A stretch of DNA of 5,418 nt from Betaproteobacteria bacterium (lineage in GTDB: Bacteria > Pseudomonadota > Gammaproteobacteria > Burkholderiales > Burkholderiaceae_C). The first letter of the stretch is position 1. Every line of letters begins with the position of its first letter. Of the stretch, positions 1-5,418 are shown piece by piece. The stretch spans positions 1 to 5,418 of the forward strand of contig VBCQ01000447.1 of the NCBI GenBank assembly GCA_005882155.1. Reading direction: 5' to 3'. Below the pieces are notes generated by a model that saw only the letters and a list, made by a program, of their open reading frames with translations, did no database searches and had not been told where the DNA came from. Both the position numbers and the translations under genes were made by a program.

Positions 1-528
1 CCGCTCGGCGCGCACATTCGGCGCGCGAATCCGCGCAATGCCGACCTTCCGCTGGGCGCGTCGGGCATCGTCTCGCGCGGGATTCGCATGCTCGGCTTGA
101 ATGCCGAAGCGCTCGCGCAAGACCGCGTCGCGTCGACGCGCTTTCATCGGCTGTTGCGGCGCGGCCGCGAGTACGGCGCCGAGGTCTCGGTGGCGCAAGC
201 GCTCGCCGGTGCCGGCGCGGGCAGCGAGTCGGGGCTGCAGTTCATCTGCCTCAACGCGAACATCGCGCGCCAGTTCGAGTTCGTGCAAAGCGCGTGGCTA
301 GCGAGCAGCAAGTTCGACGGCTTGCGCAACGAGAGCGATGCGCTGCTCGGCAATCGGCTGCCGGGCCCGGACGGCGCGCGCAGCGATGGCTTCTCGATGC
401 CGCGGCGCGACGCGTGCGATGCGCGCGTCGAAGGGATGCCGCAGTTCGTCACCGTGCTCGGCGGTGCGTACTTCTTCTTGCCGGGCATTCGCGCGTTGCG
501 CTATCTCGCCACAGCGGGGTCACCATGA
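1..528 (+). CDS. DyP-type heme peroxidase, C-terminal part (5' end outside window)
   Basis: This is the C-terminal 175 residues of a dye-decolorizing (DyP) peroxidase, a heme enzyme that uses hydrogen peroxide to oxidise dyes, phenolics or other substrates. The reading frame is open from the first base, so the start and the distal GxxDG motif lie upstream of the window. Visible family hallmarks, in order: GAHIRRANPR at codons 3-12, whose His (codon 5) matches the proximal heme ligand; LLRRGREYG at codons 51-59, matching the conserved RRGxxYG segment that supplies the heme-pocket arginine; LNANIARQFEFVQSAW near codons 85-100; and GGAYFFLPGIRALRYLA close to the C-terminus. These are known conserved DyP segments, so the family call is strong. 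The substrate cannot be told. No twin-arginine signal can be assessed because the N-terminus is missing. The stop codon overlaps the start of the next gene (ATGA), indicating co-transcription and translational coupling. Confidence 0.93.
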   Translation, partial: PLGAHIRRANPRNADLPLGASGIVSRGIRMLGLNAEALAQDRVASTRFHRLLRRGREYGAEVSVAQALAGAGAGSESGLQFICLNANIARQFEFVQSAWLASSKFDGLRNESDALLGNRLPGPDGARSDGFSMPRRDACDARVEGMPQFVTVLGGAYFFLPGIRALRYLATAGSP

Positions 529-1769
529 GTGTCATCATGAGTTCCAGTTCGAATGTCAGTCGCCCGGTGCCGCGTGCCGACACCGGCTCGGTGGTCAAGG
601 ACTTCATCGCCAACACGTCGCTGCGACTCTTGCAGTTCGAGCGCCGCTTCGACCCGTTCGTGCGGCCCGCCTTCGACGCTGTGCTGCGCGATCCCGTGGC
701 GCGGCTGACCACGGCCTTGATCAATTGGCAGCGGCCGAACGAAGGACTCGCGCTCGCCGAGGAGCGGCCGCTGCCCGGTGAAGACGAGTTCGTCGACTCG
801 GTTATCGCGAGCTTCCAGCTGCAAATGCGCAAGCTCTGGAAGCCGGGCGGCTTCGAGCGCGGCGGCAACACGAAAACGCAAGGCATCGTGCGCGCCGAGT
901 TCATCGTTCACGACAATTTGCCGCCGGAGTTTCGCCACGGCATCTACGCCAAGCCGCAGACGTTCCGGGCCTGGGTGCGATTCTCGGGTCCAGGCCCGTA
1001 CATCACGCCGGACATCGACGACGTCGGCTTCATGAGCATCAGCATCAAGCTGATGGGCGTCCCGGGCCCGAAGCTGATGGACGAAGAAAAGTTCACGCTA
1101 GACATGTTCGGCGTCTCGACGCCGACTTTCGTCACGCCCGACATCCGCGCGAATGCGCAGCTGCAGATCGAAAGCCTGAAGAACGCGCAGATCTTCTACT
1201 TCGTCAACCTGCATCGCCCGCATCTGCTCGACGGCATCATGCAAGGGCTGTGGATCAAGACGCAGTCGAGCCCGTTCGAGGCGCCGTATTTCAGCTGCGT
1301 GCCGTATCTGCTCGGCGAGGGGCAGGCGATGCAGTATTCGGTCTGGCCGAAAACGAAAACGCGCACGCCGATCCCGCGGTTGCCGCTGCGCCCGCCCGAC
1401 GACTACCTGCGCAATGCGATGGTCGCCGCGCTCGACGCGGGCGACGTCGAGCTCGACATTCGCCTGCAGCGCCAAACCGACGCGCACCTGATGCCGATCG
1501 AGAACGCCGCCGTGCTGTGGCCCGAGAGGCTGTCCCCGCGCGTGTCGGTGGCGACCCTGCGCATCCCGCGGCAGAAGTTCAATTCACCCGCGCAACTCGA
1601 ATTCGCCAAGCGCCTGTCATACAACCCGTGGCACAGCATTGCCGAGCATCGCCCCCTCGGCAATCAAAGCCGGGCGCGGCGGCGAATGTATTACGAGTTG
1701 TCGAAGTTGCGGCACTCGATGAATGCGGTGCCGCATTACGAGCCGACGGGGGACGAAGTGTTTGATTGA
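525..1769 (+). CDS. Catalase-superfamily heme protein, y4iL-like
   Basis: A 414-residue protein of the catalase-like superfamily, shorter than classical monofunctional catalases (about 480-750 residues) and resembling the y4iL-like branch. Recognisable parts are the N-terminal beta-barrel entry TKTQGIVRAEFIV (117-129), RAWVRFSGPGP (148-158), DDVGFMSISIKLMGVPG (165-181), and the C-terminal NPWHSIAEHRPLGNQSRAR (367-385) followed by YELSKLRHSMNAVPHYEP. The classical proximal motif RxFxYxDxxxxRxG is not seen. At the place where catalase relatives usually have the distal His (KxHGxxRAEF), this protein has Gln119, so true catalase activity is doubtful. A peroxide-dependent or heme-binding role beside the peroxidase is inferred. 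I chose the ATG at 525 because a GGGG stretch lies about 6-9 bases upstream and it forms an ATGA overlap with the preceding stop; the frame is open further upstream (an ATG at 294), but that would overlap the peroxidase gene. An alternative ATG at 537 has no good ribosome-binding site. No signal peptide is visible. Confidence 0.88.
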   Translation: MSVIMSSSSNVSRPVPRADTGSVVKDFIANTSLRLLQFERRFDPFVRPAFDAVLRDPVARLTTALINWQRPNEGLALAEERPLPGEDEFVDSVIASFQLQMRKLWKPGGFERGGNTKTQGIVRAEFIVHDNLPPEFRHGIYAKPQTFRAWVRFSGPGPYITPDIDDVGFMSISIKLMGVPGPKLMDEEKFTLDMFGVSTPTFVTPDIRANAQLQIESLKNAQIFYFVNLHRPHLLDGIMQGLWIKTQSSPFEAPYFSCVPYLLGEGQAMQYSVWPKTKTRTPIPRLPLRPPDDYLRNAMVAALDAGDVELDIRLQRQTDAHLMPIENAAVLWPERLSPRVSVATLRIPRQKFNSPAQLEFAKRLSYNPWHSIAEHRPLGNQSRARRRMYYELSKLRHSMNAVPHYEPTGDEVFD

Positions 1770-1792
1770 AAGTCGACTCGCTCGGTATTCCT

Positions 1793-1813
1793 CCCTCTCC
1801 CTCTGGGAGAGGG
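1793..1813. terminator. Hairpin between convergent genes, possible bidirectional terminator
   Basis: A perfect inverted repeat: CCCTCTCCC (1793-1801), a 3-base loop TCT, and GGGAGAGGG (1805-1813). It lies in the 57-base gap between the stops of the catalase-like gene and the convergent large hydrolase gene, where a terminator for both is expected. No T-run follows on either strand, so it is not a canonical intrinsic terminator. Similar CCCTCTCCC/GGGAGAGGG elements are common in betaproteobacterial and Xanthomonas-type intergenic DNA, so it may also be a dispersed repeat. Confidence 0.5.
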
Positions 1814-1826
1814 GAAGAACTCTGCG

Positions 1827-4715
1827 TCAATACCCTCTCAAATCATCGATCCCCAACGCCAAATTCCCGCGCGTAATCCGCTCCAGCGTCCGCGTCATCA
1901 CTGCGACATCGTTGTCGAAGCCGCCATGCGCTGCCGGCTGCATGACCTTCGACCCGCTCGTGTCGATCGCCACTTCGATGCGGTCCGCGTCGACGGTTCC
2001 CTTGCGGCCTTTCAGATTCGCCGCGCCGGCGGCTTTGCGCCAGGTTGCGAGCGCTTCGCCGGTGTCTGACGATCCGTCCCAGCCGCTGTAACTCGTGTCG
2101 TTGATCCGATCGAGGCCGAGGATCGGTGTGCGCAGATCGGTTTCGAGTGCGTTCGACACCAAGTACAGAAGCGACTTGCGATAGATCGATGCGACGTTGT
2201 CGTCGCGCTCGACCTTGTCGGACAGGACGTCGAGGTACAGACGCTCCATCACGTTCTCGTCGCTCGCGTAGTGGCGGTTCGCGAACGCGACGGTGCAGGC
2301 CGGTGCGTACAGGTGGATCGACGTCAAGCGCTGGCTCAAGCCCTCGTCGCGGCCCGCATGGGCTCGCGCGGCGAGTGCCGACAGCAAGTGCCCGAGCGCA
2401 ATCGAACCGGCCGAATGGCCGACGAGATGAAGCTCGAATTGCGCGCGCCAGGTCGCAGCCAGCGCCTGAATCGCGTCGAGCAGCAAGTCGCCGCCGCGCC
2501 GCGGTGCATACGCGAGCTCGGCGTTTTCTTTCATCTCGCTCCACACCGGTCGCGCCAACGGCCGGCCGATGGTCTTCTCGACCAGCAGATCGGTCTTGTC
2601 GGTGAGCCACTCGCCGGCGCCAGCGACCGCAGGCTGACGGCGGAACGCGTCGGAGATGATGTCGCCGATCGATTCGAGCAGACCGGTCTTCCAGACCAGA
2701 AAGATCGGATAGCAGCCGTTGCCGACGAAGAAGCGGCCCATCGCGCTCGCGCGCTTGATCGCATCGGCTTCGCTGTTGAGTCCGCCATGCGCATAGATCA
2801 CGAGGCGCTTGGTCGCGTCGGCTTGTGAGCGGAACCATTGATCGGGCAGCGCGTAGGCCTGCTGCTGCAGCTTGCGCGGCTGCTCGTCTTCGGTGAGATA
2901 GCGGCTCACCCGCCCGTCGTTGCCGAGCACGACGCTGTGCTGATAGGCGAGGCCTGAGTCCCACCACTTGCTGCGGTCGGCGCCGGCGCGCGCGCCTTCG
3001 ACGCCATGCGACACCGCCAATCGTCCGGCGATGACACCGGAAACGCCGAGCGACACGACCCATGCGTCCATGCCGTTGGCGAGCCAGTCGAGGTAGCCGA
3101 GGACGGCGAAGCCGCCGGCGCCCCAGTCGGGCCCCCATGAGTTCTGCAAGATGAAGCCGTTCGCGTTGAAACCGACCAGCGCGAAGGCGTGGCCGCCGTC
3201 TTGCGACGGCCGGCCGTTGAACTCGATCAGCGGAAGATCGGCATGGTTTTGCGGGGGCTTCGTGACCTCGGGCACATGGTCCCAGCCGTCGTGCGTGTAG
3301 GCCGACACGAAGACGGCGCGGTGCTGCGCGATCGCGGCCTGCATGTCGGTGATCGACTTGGTGTCGATGCGGTAATACACGCCGAGCGTGTTCTGCGCCG
3401 CGCGCGCAGCGAAGCCGTATTTCGCCGGGTTCGACTTGCCCGGTGCGTAAGGCCAATCGGCCTCGAGGCAGACGCCGTTATTGAACCAGCCTTTGAGCGC
3501 GCCGCGGCAGCTCGACCCTTCGTAATTCTCGCCCTCGAATTCGTCGTAGCGGCGCGCGAGCGTGTACAGCATGCGCGGGCTCACCGACTTGAACTCGGCG
3601 GGTTGCCCGGACTTGATCCAGCGCAGGTAGTTGATGACGCAAGTGAGGCCGAAGCCGGTGCACGCGCCTTCCTGCCCCTGGTTGAGGATCAGCCCGGCCG
3701 ACGTGTACTCGGGCAGGAAGCGGCGGATCTCTTCGGCGAGCGGGAACTCGTCGGGCAGGCTGATCGCGTTCGGCATGAACTGACGGTCGCGCAGATCGGC
3801 GGCGTCTTTCTTCGTGCGCGAAGTCTTGTGGGTGCTGGCCTCGGGGCGCTTGGATGCGTTGATCGCGCCGACCTTGGCGATGGCAGCGCGCGACGCCGCG
3901 GTCGGCCAGACTTCTTCGGCGAGCCGGAACACGTCTTTGAAGCTGTCGAGGCCGTGCGAGCCGCCGTTGACAAGCTTGCGTGCGAGGTCGAGTCGGCCGC
4001 GCCCGACGGCATCGCGAAACTTGTCGGCCTTGTCCGAGAGAAACACCGCGAGCACGACCGCGGCGACCTCGGGTGCATTCGCCTTGTCGAAGTCGGTGAG
4101 CAGCGGGAAGCCGATCCGCTCGCCGTACTTCTCGTAGTTGGCCTTGCCGGTCAACTGCACGAAGCCTCGGCCACGATAGCGCGCGCCGTCGCCCGGCTGG
4201 CTGTTGCCGAGGTCGGCGCGGCTATCGTATTTGCTGAACTGTGCGCCGCCTGGCGGCGTGTTGAACTTCGACGGGAACTCGGCAATCGGCACGAAGCCTT
4301 CGGTCTCGGCGCGGATCGTGCCGAGCGCGCCGACGACCATCGCGCGGTCGGTCAGCCCCGGCACGCCGAGCGCCGCCTCGATGTAGGGCAGGTAGCGCGC
4401 GATGTTGGCCGGCTTCGTCGCCGGGAAGAGCCTGCTGACGTTCGCCACATTCAGCGGCGTGTCGGCGAGCTTGTCGCCCTGCGGCGCAATCAGCTCGAGC
4501 AGCACCTGGCAGCGCGGCCCGACGATGCCGTCGGCGATGACCCCGATTCCGGCCTGCCAGCGGCGTATCGCCGCATCGAATTCGTCGTCGATCGGGCTGC
4601 CCGGGCGATCGAGCACGGGAAATGCTTGGGCATCCGCACCGAGCGCCTTGGCCAAAGCCCTGGCCAACTGATCGACTTCTTCGCCGGAATTGCCCTTGGT
4701 CATCAGAAGCTTCAT
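1827..4715 (-). CDS. Four-module hydrolase: PG-binding, GH19, C1A papain-like peptidase, alpha/beta hydrolase
   Basis: A 962-residue protein, numbered from the ATG at 4715. Residues ~5-78 form a PG_binding_1-type domain (GNSGEEVDQL, then FDAAIRRWQAGIGVIADGIVGP). Residues ~87-275 are GH19 lysozyme/chitinase-like: TIRAETEGF with Glu137 as likely catalytic acid, Glu146 as a possible second, and GDGARYRGRGFVQLTGKANY at 175-194. A basic, Ser/Thr-rich linker (~272-312) follows. Residues ~320-560 are a C1A papain-like peptidase: NQGQEGACTGFG gives oxyanion Gln346 and nucleophile Cys352, exactly six apart as in papain, with GGHAF His509 and LQNSWGPDWG Asn525. Residues ~635-962 are an alpha/beta hydrolase: YAHGGL near 641 (oxyanion-hole type), GHSAGS with Ser768, and a late HGGFDND with probable catalytic His930; the acid is unassigned. 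All catalytic residues named are intact. There is no signal peptide or membrane segment. Cell-wall attack plus peptide and ester cleavage is inferred; substrates are unknown. A start at 4727 is possible but would overlap the Shine-Dalgarno. Confidence 0.9.
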   Translation of the reverse strand: MKLLMTKGNSGEEVDQLARALAKALGADAQAFPVLDRPGSPIDDEFDAAIRRWQAGIGVIADGIVGPRCQVLLELIAPQGDKLADTPLNVANVSRLFPATKPANIARYLPYIEAALGVPGLTDRAMVVGALGTIRAETEGFVPIAEFPSKFNTPPGGAQFSKYDSRADLGNSQPGDGARYRGRGFVQLTGKANYEKYGERIGFPLLTDFDKANAPEVAAVVLAVFLSDKADKFRDAVGRGRLDLARKLVNGGSHGLDSFKDVFRLAEEVWPTAASRAAIAKVGAINASKRPEASTHKTSRTKKDAADLRDRQFMPNAISLPDEFPLAEEIRRFLPEYTSAGLILNQGQEGACTGFGLTCVINYLRWIKSGQPAEFKSVSPRMLYTLARRYDEFEGENYEGSSCRGALKGWFNNGVCLEADWPYAPGKSNPAKYGFAARAAQNTLGVYYRIDTKSITDMQAAIAQHRAVFVSAYTHDGWDHVPEVTKPPQNHADLPLIEFNGRPSQDGGHAFALVGFNANGFILQNSWGPDWGAGGFAVLGYLDWLANGMDAWVVSLGVSGVIAGRLAVSHGVEGARAGADRSKWWDSGLAYQHSVVLGNDGRVSRYLTEDEQPRKLQQQAYALPDQWFRSQADATKRLVIYAHGGLNSEADAIKRASAMGRFFVGNGCYPIFLVWKTGLLESIGDIISDAFRRQPAVAGAGEWLTDKTDLLVEKTIGRPLARPVWSEMKENAELAYAPRRGGDLLLDAIQALAATWRAQFELHLVGHSAGSIALGHLLSALAARAHAGRDEGLSQRLTSIHLYAPACTVAFANRHYASDENVMERLYLDVLSDKVERDDNVASIYRKSLLYLVSNALETDLRTPILGLDRINDTSYSGWDGSSDTGEALATWRKAAGAANLKGRKGTVDADRIEVAIDTSGSKVMQPAAHGGFDNDVAVMTRTLERITRGNLALGIDDLRGY

Positions 4716-4720
4716 GCGAC

Positions 4721-4725
4721 CCTCC
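4721..4725 (-). promoter_or_regulatory. Shine-Dalgarno that decides the start of the large hydrolase
   Basis: On the minus strand GGAGG is followed by a 5-base spacer (GTCGC) and the ATG at 4715, a near-ideal ribosome-binding site. The ATG four codons further upstream (4727) abuts this GGAGG and has no comparable site before it. This favours 4715 and a protein beginning MKLLMTKGNSGEEV. Confidence 0.75.
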
Positions 4726-4828
4726 ATGCGGCTGCAGCGCCGAGAGTCGGAAAGTATGGGCTTCCTTCAACGTCCGTCCATCATGCAAATGTGGGAGGAA
4801 ACGAATCGAAATCTCCCCGTCATCGGGA

Positions 4829-4841
4829 TGGAGCTGCTCCA
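4829..4841. repeat. 13-base perfect palindrome, possible operator
   Basis: TGGAGC-T-GCTCCA is a perfect inverted repeat with 6-base arms and a 1-base centre, ending 19 bases before the ATG at 4861. Its place in the divergent gap fits a regulator-binding site, but arms this short occur by chance in GC-rich DNA and no second copy was noticed nearby. Confidence 0.3.
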
Positions 4842-4860
4842 CCTTCACAATCGGCTCACC

Positions 4861-5418
4861 ATGTCCACCTCGTCTGTCCCCAGCCACATTGCCCTTGGGC
4901 CCTACCGCTTGTATGTCGAGTTTCGCGAGCGCTCGCGGATGTACGACAAGCGCAAGCTCGCCTGCGTCAACCTCGAAGACGGCCGGATCGAGCTGCGCAC
5001 CGACCTCGAGGGCCTGCGCCTGGCCGCAGCGTTCTTCGAATGTCTGATTCGACTGACCCACTTCAGCAAAGGCTGCCAGCAGGGCTGCATCGAAGAGGCT
5101 TACACGCACAGCTTTGCGACCGGCATGGTCGAGTTCGCGCAACGCAACCCGCAAGCCTGGGCCTGGTTCAACATCTTGCTGACCGAGCACCTGGCGCGCG
5201 ACGTTCAATACGACCGCATCGTCCACGGCATGTTTTCGCGCCCGCCGCAAATGCCCAAGCGCATCCTCGTCGCCGGCCAGCCGGTGACGATTCGCAGCAT
5301 CACGCGAGCGCAGTCGGGCAGCGCATTCGGCTGGTATCACTTCGACAAGCAGGAAGCGCAGCTGTATAGCGGGCTCACCGGATCGAACCTCGCGATCGTC
5401 GCGCTGCACGAGATCACC
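4861..5418 (+). CDS. Unrecognised protein, probable HExxH metallopeptidase-like (3' end outside window)
   Basis: The frame is open from here to the window end, giving 186 residues with no stop. I do not recognise a named family. The translation looks like a real soluble protein: balanced use of Trp, Phe, Tyr and Cys, strong G/C third positions, and no signal peptide or membrane helix. Visible features are LGPYRLYVEFRERSRMYDKR near the N-terminus, a helical, Cys-containing stretch (FFECLIRLTHFSKGCQQGC, 58-76), EEAYTHSFATGMVEFAQRNP (78-97), and a beta-rich later part with FGWYHFDKQEAQLYSG (156-171). It ends in IVALHEIT; a hydrophobic run then HEIT is the usual lead-in to a zinc HExxH helix, but the last His would be in the next codon outside the window. 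The start is uncertain: ATG codons at 4756, 4783, 4789 and 4828 are in the same frame, and none, including 4861, has a strong ribosome-binding site. I chose 4861 because the sequence before it looks non-coding in character. It is divergent from the hydrolase gene. Confidence 0.7.
   Translation, partial: MSTSSVPSHIALGPYRLYVEFRERSRMYDKRKLACVNLEDGRIELRTDLEGLRLAAAFFECLIRLTHFSKGCQQGCIEEAYTHSFATGMVEFAQRNPQAWAWFNILLTEHLARDVQYDRIVHGMFSRPPQMPKRILVAGQPVTIRSITRAQSGSAFGWYHFDKQEAQLYSGLTGSNLAIVALHEIT

Larger units (their letters stand above)
4716..4860. other. Divergent intergenic region
   Basis: About 145 bases separate the minus-strand hydrolase from the plus-strand gene. Both should be driven from here or from promoters inside this gap. 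I see no sigma70 promoter with good -35 and -10 boxes at proper spacing on either strand; a TTGAAG and a CATACT occur on the minus strand but too close together to pair. The gap holds the hydrolase ribosome-binding site and a 13-base palindrome. It also stays open in the frame of the plus-strand gene, so part of it may be coding. Confidence 0.5.

Noticed and set aside
294..524. An upstream ATG extension of the catalase-like gene.
   Set aside because: These codons overlap the peroxidase C-terminus in another frame and translate to Arg/Ala-rich sequence with no catalase similarity; the ATGA junction gives a better start.
1843..3456. A 537-codon open frame on the - strand inside the hydrolase gene.
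   Set aside because: It is an Arg-rich out-of-frame shadow of the peptidase and alpha/beta hydrolase modules.
4728..4860. Possible sigma70 promoters for the divergent genes.
   Set aside because: TTGAAG and CATACT are present on the minus strand but lie about 6 bases apart, and no other pair has acceptable spacing.
3189..5369. A 726-codon open frame on the + strand opposite the large hydrolase and crossing the divergent gap.
   Set aside because: It is antisense to strongly motif-supported coding sequence, has a shadow-like composition (Arg, Ala, Val, Leu heavy), and out-of-frame overlaps the last gene. GC-rich DNA readily gives such antisense open frames.
4222..5409. A 395-codon open frame on the - strand over the end gene and the hydrolase N-terminus.
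   Set aside because: It is in a different frame from the PG-binding/GH19 coding sequence and antisense to the end gene, with no recognisable motif.
1..5418. CRISPR arrays, tRNA or rRNA genes, insertion-sequence ends, tandem repeats.
   Set aside because: None was seen on reading both strands; no regularly spaced repeats, transposase motifs or cloverleaf sequences.

Overview
The window is GC-rich (well above 60% by eye, strong G/C third-position bias) and tightly packed. Codon use, the gene families and a CCCTCTCCC/GGGAGAGGG hairpin between genes suggest a betaproteobacterium of the Burkholderia/Paraburkholderia type. That taxonomic guess rests on style only, since there is no rRNA or marker gene.

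Layout: (1) Positions 1-528, + strand, hold the C-terminal part of a DyP-type heme peroxidase whose start lies outside the window. (2) Positions 525-1769, + strand, hold a catalase-superfamily heme protein of the y4iL-like kind, joined to the peroxidase gene by a 4-base ATGA overlap. (3) A perfect 9-bp hairpin sits between the two convergent transcription units. (4) Positions 1827-4715, - strand, encode a 962-residue protein that chains four recognisable modules: a peptidoglycan-binding domain, a GH19 lysozyme/chitinase-like domain, a papain-like (C1A) cysteine peptidase, and an alpha/beta hydrolase with a GHSAGS nucleophile elbow. (5) A divergent intergenic region of about 145 bases follows. 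(6) From 4861 to the window end, + strand, runs the start of an unrecognised protein that breaks off at HEIT, probably the first residues of an HExxH zinc-metallopeptidase motif.

The two heme enzymes very likely form one operon acting on peroxide or peroxide-driven oxidation. The large hydrolase is transcribed towards them from its own start region. It is the most striking object here: one polypeptide with apparent glycan-, peptide- and ester-cleaving modules plus a cell-wall anchor, but no visible secretion signal. A delivered or lysis-released antibacterial enzyme is a reasonable hypothesis, but no secretion-system or clear immunity gene is visible. A functional link between the hydrolase and the heme enzymes is neighbourhood inference only.
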